A stretch of DNA of 64,000 nucleotides. Source: Candidatus Melainabacteria bacterium (GTDB lineage: Bacteria > Cyanobacteriota > Vampirovibrionia > Obscuribacterales > Obscuribacteraceae). Of the stretch, positions 48,431 through 57,656 are shown in pieces. The stretch lies in the NCBI GenBank assembly GCA_016716405.1, contig JADJWK010000002.1, forward strand, positions 372,001 through 436,000. The letters run 5' to 3'. A program made the translations under genes and the position numbers. The notes under the pieces are model-generated. The model was not told where the DNA came from. It was given only the letters and a program-made list of their open reading frames with translations, and ran no database searches. Each line of letters opens with the position of its first letter. Positions within the stretch are counted from its first letter, which is position 1.

Positions 48431-51115
48431 ATGACCATCTTTCACCGACTATTCCTGCGCACATCGGCGGCTAAGTCATCGGCTTCTACCGGTGCCAAGG
48501 GCGGCGAGTCGAAAGCACTCAAGCCCCGCAATATCACCCTCTGGGTTCAGGTGCTGGTGCTCACGCTTCTCGCCTGGTTGTGCTTCGCTATATCCATGGG
48601 CGGATTTTTCGTGGCAGACGATATCTGGCAGGTGAACTTCGCCCAGAAAGTCTTTGCCGGCAACACCGAATTGATCTGGCGCAATTTCACCAGCAATTAC
48701 TTGCAGCTTCCCAGTTTCGATTTCTACCGGCCCCTTCTGGGCTTTACTTATTTGCTCGATTATTTTCTCTTCCAGACCAATGCCGTCGGCTATCACATCC
48801 ACAGCCTGCTTCTCTATACCGCCAGTGTCCTTCTTCTTTTCCAGCTCGTGCGCACTCTCACCGCTACCTGGCCCGAGCTCAATTCGAACTCGGCAGCATT
48901 TTTCAGCGCCGCGCTCTTTGCCGTATCGCCTCTGCATTGCGAAGATGTCTGCTGGATCTCCGGGCGGGCGGATCTTCTCTGCGCGCCCTTCTACCTGCTC
49001 AGCCTGATCCTTGTGGCGCGCTCCCATCAGAAAGGCGAGAGAAAGCTCTATCTTCTGTCTCTTCTGTGCTTCTGGCTGGCCATGTTGAGCAAGGAGATCG
49101 GAATCGGGCTTCCTCTGGTGGTGGCGGCTTATTACTTCACCTGGCCTGTGGAGGATCGTTTCACCGAGCCTGTCGAAGTGGCACCCTGGAGACCTGCCCC
49201 ACCTGCGCCCAAGCTGACCAGACAACAGATTCACGCCCGGCGCGCCCTCTCCCGGAGGAAGGTAAAGAAAGCCAAAGACCAGGAGGTCGAGAGCGATTCG
49301 CCGGGTCATGGCGATGAGAGCGAGTCGAGATTCAGCATAAAAGAGCGTTTGCTCTTTGCCGCCCGTTATTCATTTCCATTTTTCGTCTCGGCCATTCTCT
49401 ATCTCTTTGTGAGATACAAGGCGCTTGGCACCATTATCGGTGGCTATAGCGGCATGATGGGAGGGGCTCTCAATCGTCATGTCATCCTGCGTTGGTTCGA
49501 GCCCGGTACTATCGAGCGGATGCTCCTGCCCTTCCCCGAGAGTGTTACCGGGGGCGATCAGACCCTGCCCTGGATCCTGGGACTCTGCCTTTTCGGTTGT
49601 GCCGGCATCGCTGTGATCAGGCTGGTGGCGAGGAGCAACCCCCTTGCCTGGTCTCTCTTTCTCCTGGTCTGGATGTTCTCCACCCTGATTCCCCTGGCCA
49701 AGCTCTGGGGGGTCGGACACGACCTGCAGACAAGCCGCCTGCTCTTCTTTTTCACCATGGGATATAGCGTTCTCTGGCCGGTGCTCATGTTCCATCCGCC
49801 CAGGAGCTATTTGCAGTTCAAGATCCCCGCCAACGCCAATCGCAATCTCGGCTATGCCAGCGCTCTCATCGTCTCGATCATGGTCCTGGTCCTCTCCTGG
49901 ACTTCTTTCTCGACCTCGACATTCTGGGTGGCTGCCGGTCAGGAGTTGCAGGAGATCTGGAAACAGACCGCGGCTCTCGCCCGCACTTTGAAAGAAGGCG
50001 AGCGGGCACTGATTCTCGGAATCGCCAAGGATTACAACGGCGCTCACGTGAATTTCAACGGCTCCACCTTTCACCACCTTCTCGGCCCTCCCTGGCTGGA
50101 GAAAGATCTATCTTCCCGGGTCGTCACTTTCGAGCCTTTTATCGTCGGTCCTTTCGAGGTTTTCAATGCGAGCCGATTCAAGGCTATGCTGGTGACTCCT
50201 GGTATCAAAGGTCCTTATCTCTGGAGCCGCGAGAAAGGCAAGCTCGAGAAGATCACGATCAGTGGACGCACCGACCTCCCCTGGCTGCTCGATCTTCCTT
50301 TCACCACCCGCAAGAAAGACAGCCCAACCGGCTGCGCCTGGACATATAAGGGCAAGGGTCAGGCGAGCATCAATCCGGAAAGCATCACCATAAGCGATAC
50401 CAGCCACAATGATACGCTGGTGGTGGAGGGTCTCAATCTATCGCCTCTACGTTATGACTTCCTGATGCTCGACCTCAAGGTCAAGCCCCGGCAGGGTGAT
50501 CTCAGGAGTCTCTTGCCGGCGGCCATCTCATGGAACGATGCGCCCCGGGACAGGCTTGTGAGCGACTGGATCGTTCTGGCGGTGCGCCGTGATATGCTGT
50601 CGGACTATCGTACTCTGAAAGTGCGCACGTCTCATTACTGGCGCTGGTTCACCCAGGGTCCGGTGCGCTCTCTGGTGATTCAGCTTCCGGACGCCGCCGA
50701 GGTCAGTCTCAAGAATGTCCGCCTGGTATCAGGGGATATGATGATCCCGTATATAGATCTCGACGGTTACCGGCAGCTCAACAATGGCGAGTACGAGGTC
50801 GGCTCCGAGCCGCTCACTTTCCTTTTCGATGCTTCTATGGTCCCTGGCGCCACCCAGGTCGAGCTGGAGATCACCAGACCCAACTATTTCTTCGACAACT
50901 ACCTGATGGCCACCGACGAAAGCGAGGTGGCCAGAAGGCTGGTGGTTCGATTGCCTCGCGGAGCCACCAGGCTCGGTCCCGAGAATTTCCCGGTGCCGGC
51001 TTATTATGAGGTGCGGATCCGGGCTCTCGACGATAAAAACATGCCCCTGGGCGATTTCTCCGATCCTGTCACTATCCTTAGAGCAGGCGGCGGCCTGGAT
51101 ACTTACTTGCACTGA
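48431..51115 (+). CDS. GT-C-type membrane glycosyltransferase-like protein
   Basis: 894 residues, a paralogue of the gene at 23244-25718. Acidic loop motif GGFFVADDIWQVNFAQ, FYRPLLGFTYLLDYFLF, then AVSPLHCEDVCWISGRADLL, the TMTC/PMT-like signature. About ten helices in the first 500 residues are interrupted by a charged cytoplasmic loop (RRALSRRKVKKAKDQEVE). The last 350 residues are a soluble beta domain (YDFLMLDLKVKPRQGDLR, RSLVIQLPDAAEVSLKNVRL) shared with the paralogue. It probably transfers a sugar from a polyprenyl-phosphate donor on the outer face of the membrane. It opens the long plus-strand series and lies 8 nt before a GT2 gene. Confidence 0.78.
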   Translation: MTIFHRLFLRTSAAKSSASTGAKGGESKALKPRNITLWVQVLVLTLLAWLCFAISMGGFFVADDIWQVNFAQKVFAGNTELIWRNFTSNYLQLPSFDFYRPLLGFTYLLDYFLFQTNAVGYHIHSLLLYTASVLLLFQLVRTLTATWPELNSNSAAFFSAALFAVSPLHCEDVCWISGRADLLCAPFYLLSLILVARSHQKGERKLYLLSLLCFWLAMLSKEIGIGLPLVVAAYYFTWPVEDRFTEPVEVAPWRPAPPAPKLTRQQIHARRALSRRKVKKAKDQEVESDSPGHGDESESRFSIKERLLFAARYSFPFFVSAILYLFVRYKALGTIIGGYSGMMGGALNRHVILRWFEPGTIERMLLPFPESVTGGDQTLPWILGLCLFGCAGIAVIRLVARSNPLAWSLFLLVWMFSTLIPLAKLWGVGHDLQTSRLLFFFTMGYSVLWPVLMFHPPRSYLQFKIPANANRNLGYASALIVSIMVLVLSWTSFSTSTFWVAAGQELQEIWKQTAALARTLKEGERALILGIAKDYNGAHVNFNGSTFHHLLGPPWLEKDLSSRVVTFEPFIVGPFEVFNASRFKAMLVTPGIKGPYLWSREKGKLEKITISGRTDLPWLLDLPFTTRKKDSPTGCAWTYKGKGQASINPESITISDTSHNDTLVVEGLNLSPLRYDFLMLDLKVKPRQGDLRSLLPAAISWNDAPRDRLVSDWIVLAVRRDMLSDYRTLKVRTSHYWRWFTQGPVRSLVIQLPDAAEVSLKNVRLVSGDMMIPYIDLDGYRQLNNGEYEVGSEPLTFLFDASMVPGATQVELEITRPNYFFDNYLMATDESEVARRLVVRLPRGATRLGPENFPVPAYYEVRIRALDDKNMPLGDFSDPVTILRAGGGLDTYLH

Positions 51116-51123
51116 GGTCCCCT

Positions 51124-52035
51124 ATGGCAGACGAGAAAAATCCGCTGGTCTGGGTTCTGGTCTTGCACTGGCGAGGCATCGAGCATACGCGCGCCTGTCT
51201 CGCCTCGCTTGCCGGGCTCGCCTATGATAACTATCGGGTTCTTCTTGTCGATAACGGCTCGGACGACAGGGACGGAGAAACCCTCCAGGCGGAGTTCCCG
51301 GCGGTGAGCCTTCTGACCCTGGAGAGCAACCGGGGTTTTTCCGGGGGGTGCAATGCCGGTCTCGAGTACTGTCTGGAGAGGGAGGCGGATTTCGTCTGGC
51401 TGCTCAATAATGACGCCACGGCGGCTCCGGAGAGCCTCAGCTTGCTGGTGGCGGCGTCTCGTTCTATGCCCAGGGTAGGGGCCCTCAGCGCTTCCATCGT
51501 GGAGCGCGACCAGGAGGGCCGGGTAGTCTCCCGCACGGGACGCGGAATTTTCGACTTCCTCAATGCCAAGGCCAAGCTCAAGCCCCCTGCCGGCGACGAG
51601 GTCTGCGAGTGCGACTGGCTCTCCGGCGCCAGCCTGCTTCTGAGAGCCGAGGCCCTGAGAGAAGCCGGTCTTCTCAATGACGATTATTTTCTCTATTTCG
51701 AGGATGTCGAGCTCTCAGTCAGGCTGCGCTATGCCGGATGGAAGCTCCTTCTGGTTCCCGGTGCCGAGATCGAGCACGTGGATGGTGCCTCCACCGGCGA
51801 CGAGCTCCGGGCCTGGCGCTATTACTACTTTGCCCGCAACCGTCTCTATTTCTTTTCCGGGCACCCCAATCCGGCTGTCAAGCTGTTTTGCACCGCCAGG
51901 GTCTTCCTGCATCTTCTTCGCCATGTTCTCACCTCGCCGTTTCGTGGTCGGGAAGGGCGCGTGAAGCTACGGGCCGAGTACCTGGCTGTTCGGGACTTCC
52001 TGGGACGGCGCACCGGCAAAGTCGAATACATCTGA
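51124..52035 (+). CDS. Family 2 glycosyltransferase
   Basis: 303 residues; ATG with GAGGT upstream. GT-A fold with VLVLHWRGIEHTRACLASL, the nucleotide-sugar loop VLLVDNGSDD, the DxD-like metal site in LLNNDATAAPESL, and SGASLLLRAEALREAGLLND followed by FLYFEDVELSVRLRYAGW, as in rhamnosyl/GlcNAc-type GT2 enzymes. A C-terminal hydrophobic helix pair (FCTARVFLHLLRHVL) may dock it on the membrane. Acting with the GT-C protein encoded 8 nt upstream, it likely builds a surface glycan. Confidence 0.9.
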   Translation: MADEKNPLVWVLVLHWRGIEHTRACLASLAGLAYDNYRVLLVDNGSDDRDGETLQAEFPAVSLLTLESNRGFSGGCNAGLEYCLEREADFVWLLNNDATAAPESLSLLVAASRSMPRVGALSASIVERDQEGRVVSRTGRGIFDFLNAKAKLKPPAGDEVCECDWLSGASLLLRAEALREAGLLNDDYFLYFEDVELSVRLRYAGWKLLLVPGAEIEHVDGASTGDELRAWRYYYFARNRLYFFSGHPNPAVKLFCTARVFLHLLRHVLTSPFRGREGRVKLRAEYLAVRDFLGRRTGKVEYI

Positions 52036-52052
52036 GTCGCTTGCTATATAAT

Positions 52053-53387
52053 ATGGGGCTTATGCCGAATCGTTCAGACAAGCGCTTGCTCGAGATCCGC
52101 ACCATCGGTGGTGCAGTCTTGCTTATGCTTCTGGCTAATCTCTCGACTCCTCCGGCTTTTCCCGCCGATGCGGTGGAGAGCAAGTCGGAGTCCCCGGATC
52201 AAGGAAAGACCAGGGCGGATCTCAATCAGCAATGGGACGAGCTCGAGCAGTGGGCCGAGCAAGCTTTTATCGACGGCAAGAAAGAGGAAGCCCGCAAGCT
52301 CTGGATGAAGGCGCTGCTGTTCGCCCAGGAAAACGGGCAGGAGCTCAATGCCGCCACCACGCTCAATCAGCTCAATCATCTGTTTGTCGAGACAGGGGAG
52401 TACGCAGAGGCATTCTCCTCGCTTACTCAGGCCCTCGAAATCAGAGAAAGGCTGCTTGGCAAAGAGCATATTCTCACCGCCGAGAGCCTGGGCAACCTGG
52501 CGCTCATCAATCACAAGCTTGGTCACGATAAGGAAGCCGAGGATCTCTACAACCAGTCTCTGGCCATCAAGGACAATCTTCTCGGCAGCGACAGCCCGGA
52601 AAGCGCGGTAACCCTCCATAATCTCGCCGAGCTCTATAGCAAGCACCGGCAGTACGAGCAGGCTCGCAGGACTTTCGACCGGGCTCTTTCGATAGACAGG
52701 AAGCACAACGGCGAAAACGATGTGGAGGTGGTGAGGGATCTGATCAGTCTGGGGATCAATTCCTACCGCTGCCGTAAGTGGGAAGAGGCGCGAAGCCATC
52801 TGGAGGATGCCCTCAAGCGTATCGAGCGGGGCGAGGACAGTGACAAGCCGGAGACCAGATTGGTCAAGGAAAAGGAGAAGCTGTCAGCCTTTCACTACCT
52901 GGGGCTCTGCCAGGCTCGCCTGGGCGATCATAAGAAAGCTCGAGAGTATTATGCTCTGGCCCGGGAGATCGGGCACAGGCTGCATGGAAAGCACCATCCC
53001 GCCAACACTATGGCGCTTATCAATCTCGGGCGCAGCTCGGAGGAGCTCGGCGAGAACCAGGAAGCCGAGAAGCTCTTCATGGAGGCCCTGGCTCACGAGA
53101 AGTCCCGCGATCCTGTCGATCCATTTTTGCTGACCCGGTGCAACCTCGAGCTCGGGCACTATTATCACCGGCAGGACATGAGCGATCAGGCCGAGCAATT
53201 CTACCGCGATGCTCTGAAGACCTACAAAGATCTCGAAGAGCACGAGCAGCGCAAGCTCTACGAGCTGCCCGCAGCGATGGCGGATCTCCTGCGCAAGACC
53301 GGCAACAAGGACGAGGCTGAGGAAGTATCCAGGCGTTATCTGCAAATTCATACCCCGCACAGAAACGAGCATTTCCGTTTCGAATAA
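52053..53387 (+). CDS. Secreted kinesin-light-chain-type TPR protein
   Basis: About 444 residues from the ATG at 52053, or 441 from the ATG at 52062. A signal sequence (GGAVLLMLLANLSTPPAFPA) is followed by roughly eight TPRs of the kinesin-light-chain type, for example LTAESLGNLALINHKLGHDK and SAVTLHNLAELYSKHRQYEQ. TATAAT at 52047-52052 looks like a -10 box but has no -35, and lies at the start codon, so a promoter here is doubtful. The frame is open further upstream but that overlaps the GT2 gene. Possible periplasmic scaffold for the glycan machinery. Confidence 0.82.
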   Translation: MGLMPNRSDKRLLEIRTIGGAVLLMLLANLSTPPAFPADAVESKSESPDQGKTRADLNQQWDELEQWAEQAFIDGKKEEARKLWMKALLFAQENGQELNAATTLNQLNHLFVETGEYAEAFSSLTQALEIRERLLGKEHILTAESLGNLALINHKLGHDKEAEDLYNQSLAIKDNLLGSDSPESAVTLHNLAELYSKHRQYEQARRTFDRALSIDRKHNGENDVEVVRDLISLGINSYRCRKWEEARSHLEDALKRIERGEDSDKPETRLVKEKEKLSAFHYLGLCQARLGDHKKAREYYALAREIGHRLHGKHHPANTMALINLGRSSEELGENQEAEKLFMEALAHEKSRDPVDPFLLTRCNLELGHYYHRQDMSDQAEQFYRDALKTYKDLEEHEQRKLYELPAAMADLLRKTGNKDEAEEVSRRYLQIHTPHRNEHFRFE

Positions 53388-53393
53388 GAGGAG

Positions 53394-54026
53394 GTGAGAG
53401 AGCTGTCCCCGTACCTACTGCAAGGCGAAGTCAAAGACAATCATCAGAGGGAGATTCCCGCTCAGTACAGCGCGCAGGTGGATACTCTCTACGGTAATAC
53501 GGCGGACTCCTATCTGAAGGAGGATGCCGCCACCGGTCAGCACTATGTCGATCTCAACGCCGCCATGACCACTTATCGTGGTGCCTGGCTCTACGGTCAG
53601 GAGCATATCATCACCCATCTCGGACGGCTGCGTGCCGAGTGGGAGCAGTTCTGCCCGGTCCCCGCCGATCTGGGCGACGGCATACTGCTCCGGGGCAACG
53701 TCCTCTACCGGCACCAGGACGGAAGCTGGTCGCGATCGGACGATCAGTACGAGGGTAGCCTGCGCACCCTTCACGGTCTGCACGGGGGACGGTTCTTCGT
53801 AGGCCGTACGCAACATACTTTTCTGGGCCGGCAGCTTCCCAACGGCCGGCTGAAAGTGGTGGCGGATCTGGATATCCCTCTGACCCACAAATCGCCATCC
53901 AATCCTCTGGTGGCTGTGGGATCGCCGCCGGCTGCGGGAAATTCCGCCTCCTATCAGCGTCAGGCCTTCACGCCGCCGACTCTGTCTTATCCTTCCTATG
54001 AGTCCAGTTATGATGGCGGCTTTTGA
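53394..54026 (+). CDS. Hypothetical protein
   Basis: About 210 residues. The GTG at 53394 sits inside a strong AGGAGGTGAGAG ribosome-binding-like sequence, so the true start may be a few codons later. There is no signal peptide. Trp/Tyr/His-rich body (TTYRGAWLYGQEHIITHLGR, GNVLYRHQDGSWSRSDDQYE, GRFFVGRTQHTFLGRQLPN) and a Pro/Ser/Tyr-rich tail. No family recognised. It is 6 nt after the TPR gene and directly abuts the ABC ATPase gene (TGA followed by GTG), so it belongs to the export operon. Confidence 0.68.
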   Translation: MRELSPYLLQGEVKDNHQREIPAQYSAQVDTLYGNTADSYLKEDAATGQHYVDLNAAMTTYRGAWLYGQEHIITHLGRLRAEWEQFCPVPADLGDGILLRGNVLYRHQDGSWSRSDDQYEGSLRTLHGLHGGRFFVGRTQHTFLGRQLPNGRLKVVADLDIPLTHKSPSNPLVAVGSPPAAGNSASYQRQAFTPPTLSYPSYESSYDGGF

Positions 54027-54980
54027 GTGAGCCCGGCCATAGAGCTCGCGAATCTGAGCAAGAGTTTCGTGGTCAAAAGCGGTAAGGGTTTGAAGCGCGA
54101 AAGCAAGGAAGTCGTGGCGGTCGATGCCATCAGTCTCGAGATCGAGGAAGGGCAGGCGGTGGCTTTCGTCGGGCCCAATGGCGCCGGAAAGTCTACTACG
54201 ATCAAAATGCTCACAGGTATTCTCACTCCCAGCTCCGGCGAAGCAAGGGTGCTCGGCTTCGTGCCCTGGAAGGAGCGAACTCGCCTGGCCCGGCATATCG
54301 GCGCCGTTTTCGGCCAGCGCTCCCAGCTCTGGTATCACTTGCCTCCCGGCGATACTTTCGAGCTTCTCTCGAGGATCTACAGCCTCGACCGGGACAAGTA
54401 CAGGCAGAGACGGGACCATCTGATCGAGATCTTCCAGATGTCCTCCTATCTGGAAACGCCTGTGCGCAAACTATCCCTCGGTCAGAGAATGAGAGCGGAA
54501 GTGGCTTGCAGTCTTTTGCATTTCCCCCGGGTGCTCTTTCTCGATGAGCCCTCCATCGGTCTTGATGTCATCGCGCGTCAGGAGCTCCGGGAGCTGATCC
54601 GCAACTGGAACCGGGACGAAGGAATAACCGTTTTTCTCACCAGCCATGATGCCGGCGATATCGAGTCGGTGGCCAGGCGTGTGATCATCATCAATCACGG
54701 GAGGGTCGTCCTCGATGACAGGGTCTCGAACGTGAAGCGCAATTATCTCGACTCGAAAGTAATCAGCGTCAAGTTTCGCGAGGAGCCCTCGAATATCGCT
54801 ATGGAAGGGGTTGAGACTCTCAAGTCCTCGTATCACTCGGTCAAGCTTGCCGTGGACACGTCCCTGGTCTCCATCGAAGCCGTGATCTCCCAGGTTCTCA
54901 GAGCGGCACCGGTGGCCGACATCACTATCGAGAATCCGTCTCTCGAGAGCATCATCGCCCATATCTACAGCCAGCACTGA
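54027..54980 (+). CDS. ABC-2 type exporter ATP-binding protein
   Basis: 317 residues starting with GTG immediately after the preceding stop. Walker A GPNGAGKST near 50, a Q-loop region with IGAVFGQRSQLWYHLPPGD, signature LSLGQRMRAEVA, Walker B VLFLDEPSIGLD and H-loop FLTSHDAGDIE. The FGQRSQLWYHLP stretch is typical of the subfamily paired with DUF990/ABC-2 permeases of about 265 residues. Two such permease genes follow after an inserted EF-hand gene. The exporter could carry a lipid-linked glycan or another hydrophobic compound. Confidence 0.92.
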   Translation: MSPAIELANLSKSFVVKSGKGLKRESKEVVAVDAISLEIEEGQAVAFVGPNGAGKSTTIKMLTGILTPSSGEARVLGFVPWKERTRLARHIGAVFGQRSQLWYHLPPGDTFELLSRIYSLDRDKYRQRRDHLIEIFQMSSYLETPVRKLSLGQRMRAEVACSLLHFPRVLFLDEPSIGLDVIARQELRELIRNWNRDEGITVFLTSHDAGDIESVARRVIIINHGRVVLDDRVSNVKRNYLDSKVISVKFREEPSNIAMEGVETLKSSYHSVKLAVDTSLVSIEAVISQVLRAAPVADITIENPSLESIIAHIYSQH

Positions 54981-55056
54981 GGTCACGAACAGGTAACGTT
55001 CGTCGCCTATGCTTGTTCGTTAGACCGGCGGAGTTGAAATCTCAGGGGGTTTTGAT

Positions 55057-55902
55057 ATGGGCGAGAAGGCAGCGGTCGAAAAGGTTCTTGGAGTCGGTGA
55101 CATCCAGGATAAGTTCAATACCATCGATAGCAACGAAGACGGGCAGCTCGATCGTGACGAGCTTACCGCATACGGCCGCAGCACTCCTGCTAACTCAGTG
55201 GTGCAGGAGGTGATCAAGCACTTCGACGAGATCAGAGGACTGAATGACAAGAAAGGCTCTGAATCGAATGGAATAGAGCTTGCGGACATCGATTTTCTCT
55301 CGGATCTGGGTCGAGAGTCCTTTTATGACAAGTTCTTTTTCGAGAAATCCAGAGATCTGGCTCTGAAGAATTTCGAGGGAATTGACGCGGACAAGGATGG
55401 TAAGTTGACCGCCTCAGAGATCAGGGCCTTTCGAAGGACTCACGGTGGCAGCGAGGAAGATCAGTCTCAGCTCGGCTATCTGGCTCGCCGTGCCGACGGT
55501 ATCAGCGCTCTCAGCGCAAATGGATTCGTAGACAGATTTGCCAGACAGAATATCGTCGATAATACAGCCGCCTCCGGAAGAGATTATCCGACCTCTTATT
55601 TCACCAGTCCCTGGACCAGGGAGTCCCTGGGACGAACTATCGAGCGGCAGCTCAATGAGACCAGAAGGAATGTGTACCGGCATGAGTTCGCTTCCGACTG
55701 GTCCGATGCCGGTCATATGGTGGGAATCGGTATCGGCGTTGCCGGAGGCATGGCCCTCAGCGGCGGTCTTCTGGTGCCCATGGGTACAGGCTATGTATTC
55801 GGCAAGGTCGGAGAGTATGCCGGGGGCAAATATGGCGCTTATCGCGGCGGCAAATTCTATGACCAGAATCAGACCGAGAGAATGCAGAGACTTTTCAAAT
55901 AA
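55057..55902 (+). CDS. EF-hand protein with C-terminal glycine zipper
   Basis: 281 residues with no signal peptide. Two canonical EF-hand loops: residues 24-35 (DSNEDGQLDRDE) and 109-120 (DADKDGKLTASE), each with Asp at positions 1, 3 or 5 and Glu at 12, so both should bind calcium. The middle is helical (SFYDKFFFEKSRDLALKNFE). The last 80 residues hold a glycine-zipper stretch (GIGIGVAGGMALSGGLLV, then GKVGEYAGGKYGAYRGGKFY) that could insert in or cross a membrane. It lies between the ATPase gene and its two permease genes, 76 and 27 nt away, all in one direction. Confidence 0.85.
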   Translation: MGEKAAVEKVLGVGDIQDKFNTIDSNEDGQLDRDELTAYGRSTPANSVVQEVIKHFDEIRGLNDKKGSESNGIELADIDFLSDLGRESFYDKFFFEKSRDLALKNFEGIDADKDGKLTASEIRAFRRTHGGSEEDQSQLGYLARRADGISALSANGFVDRFARQNIVDNTAASGRDYPTSYFTSPWTRESLGRTIERQLNETRRNVYRHEFASDWSDAGHMVGIGIGVAGGMALSGGLLVPMGTGYVFGKVGEYAGGKYGAYRGGKFYDQNQTERMQRLFK

Positions 55903-55929
55903 GGGCCGGCGTTGTAAAAGTAAGTCAGC

Positions 55930-56727
55930 ATGACTGGCTTATCCAAATACTTCTACATTGCTATGACCTCTGCCAAGTCCAATGTCGCTTATCTTGGCGA
56001 GGTGGCCAGCCGGGTCATTTTCCTGGCGGTGATTCTCTATATATTCTTGAGGCTCTGGCAGGTCACTTATGCCGAGACAGGCGCCAGCGAGCTGGGGGGA
56101 TTCACTCTCGCCCAGATGCTCTGGTATCTGGCTGTCACCGAGTCGATCATTCTCTCGACTCCGAGAATCACGCAGATGGTCGATCGGGACGTGCGCACGG
56201 GCGAGCTCGCTGTGCATTTGATCAAGCCCATGTCTTATCCTCTCTATTGTCTGGGCACCAGCATGGGCGAGAGAGTGGTGCGCTTCGCCCTCAACCTCGG
56301 TGTGGGGCTGATTATCGCCGTCATTTTCGTCGGTCCGATCCCGCTCGGGCCACCAGGTATCGCCTGTCTTCTTCTGGCTCTGCCCCTTGCTTTCGTCCTC
56401 GATTTCCTGGCCAATTTCCTTATCGGTCTGGGCGCATTCTGGCTCGAGGACACCACCGGTCTGGTCCTGATCTATTCGAGAATAACCATGATCCTGGGAG
56501 GGATGCTCATTCCCATCGAGTTGTTTCCGGAAGCCATGCAGTCCTGGTTGAGAGTCTTGCCGTTCGCCAGCATAGTCTACGGTCCGGCGAAAATGCTGGT
56601 GGCTCCTTCAGCCGGCGCCCTGGCCGAGCTCCTGATCATTCAATCGCTCGGAATCGTCGGGGTGGGCGCTCTGGTCGTCATCGTATATGGTATCGCAAGC
56701 CGGAGGTTGTTCGCCAATGGCGGCTGA
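55930..56727 (+). CDS. ABC-2 family permease (first of two)
   Basis: 265 residues with six membrane helices. YFYIAMTSAKSNVAYLGE at the N-terminus and RITQMVDRDVRTGELAVHLI in the loop after helix 2 mark the DUF990/ABC-2 family of small permeases. Helices then include FALNLGVGLIIAVIFVGPI and ITMILGGMLIPIELFPEAM. The stop overlaps the start of the second permease by 11 nt, so the two are translationally coupled and probably form a heterodimer with the ATPase encoded upstream. Confidence 0.88.
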   Translation: MTGLSKYFYIAMTSAKSNVAYLGEVASRVIFLAVILYIFLRLWQVTYAETGASELGGFTLAQMLWYLAVTESIILSTPRITQMVDRDVRTGELAVHLIKPMSYPLYCLGTSMGERVVRFALNLGVGLIIAVIFVGPIPLGPPGIACLLLALPLAFVLDFLANFLIGLGAFWLEDTTGLVLIYSRITMILGGMLIPIELFPEAMQSWLRVLPFASIVYGPAKMLVAPSAGALAELLIIQSLGIVGVGALVVIVYGIASRRLFANGG

Positions 56728-57547
56728 GATTACCGGGAAAGAACAGTCGTTGCTTTCTCGATTTTCCAACTATCTGGGTCTGGTGGGCGCTTATACTCGA
56801 TTCAACTTGAAATCGCAGTGGGCATACCGGGGCGCCTTCATCTCGCAGATGTTCGCCATGGCTGCCAACAATTTCGTGTGGGTGGCCTTCTGGGCTCTCT
56901 TTTTCGAAAGGTTCCCGGTGCTCAGGGGCTGGGGGGTCAAGGACGTAATCACGCTCTGGGCGATTGCCTCCACCGGATTCGGTATTGCCCATACCGTCTG
57001 CGGCAATGCCCTGGCTCTGCCCTGGTTGATTGCCAGGGGGCAGCTCGATGTCTGGATGCTCTATCCCCGGGCTCTGCTTTCCCATGTCCTGCTCGGGCGC
57101 ATGAGTGCCACTGCATGCGGTGACACTGTCTTCGGCTTTGCCGTCTATGCGCTTTTCGTGCGCCCGGACCTTCCGCACTTTCTCCTGTTCGTGGCGCTTT
57201 CCTTCGCCGTCGCATTCCTTTTCGTCGGTTTCAGCATCCTCACCGGCAGCCTGACGTTTTTTCTCGGTAATGCCGAGGGGCTCGCCGAGCAATGGCGTTT
57301 CTCCATGATCACATTCTCGACCTATCCGGCGACCCTGTTCGAGGGGGTCGTGAAGATCATTCTCTACACCCTCATACCGGCGGCATTCGTGAGCTACCTG
57401 CCGATCGAGGCCCTGCGCGAGATGTCATTGTATTATTGCCTGCTCACCGTGCTCGGTTCGCTGGTCGTCCTTCTCGCCGGGGTCTCGGTCTTCTATCTGG
57501 GCTTGAAACGCTACGAGTCCGGAAACCTTACCGAGATGCGCGGTTGA
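56717..57547 (+). CDS. ABC-2 family permease (second of two)
   Basis: About 276 residues from the ATG at 56717 (GGAGG about ten bases upstream). The same frame is open further back, but that start has no ribosome-binding site. Six helices, with GLVGAYTRFNLKSQWAYRGA at the front, LALPWLIARGQLDVWMLYPR as the family loop, and GVVKIILYTLIPAAFVSYLP near the end. It is the partner of the permease gene it overlaps. It ends the export cluster before a 109-bp gap. Confidence 0.88.
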   Translation: MAAEITGKEQSLLSRFSNYLGLVGAYTRFNLKSQWAYRGAFISQMFAMAANNFVWVAFWALFFERFPVLRGWGVKDVITLWAIASTGFGIAHTVCGNALALPWLIARGQLDVWMLYPRALLSHVLLGRMSATACGDTVFGFAVYALFVRPDLPHFLLFVALSFAVAFLFVGFSILTGSLTFFLGNAEGLAEQWRFSMITFSTYPATLFEGVVKIILYTLIPAAFVSYLPIEALREMSLYYCLLTVLGSLVVLLAGVSVFYLGLKRYESGNLTEMRG

Positions 57548-57656
57548 AGCAGATTATTGGCATTTATCGATTATTTTAGAGACGATGAGATTTTATAGGG
57601 TAATCAGGCGGGTAAAGTAATCTATAAGATTAATCGGTTTGGAGCCGGATCGTTCT

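Noticed and set aside
52041..52060. Promoter with TATAAT directly before the TPR gene
   Set aside because: No -35 box at the right distance, and the box touches the start codon; the gene is 17 nt downstream of the GT2 gene and more likely cotranscribed.
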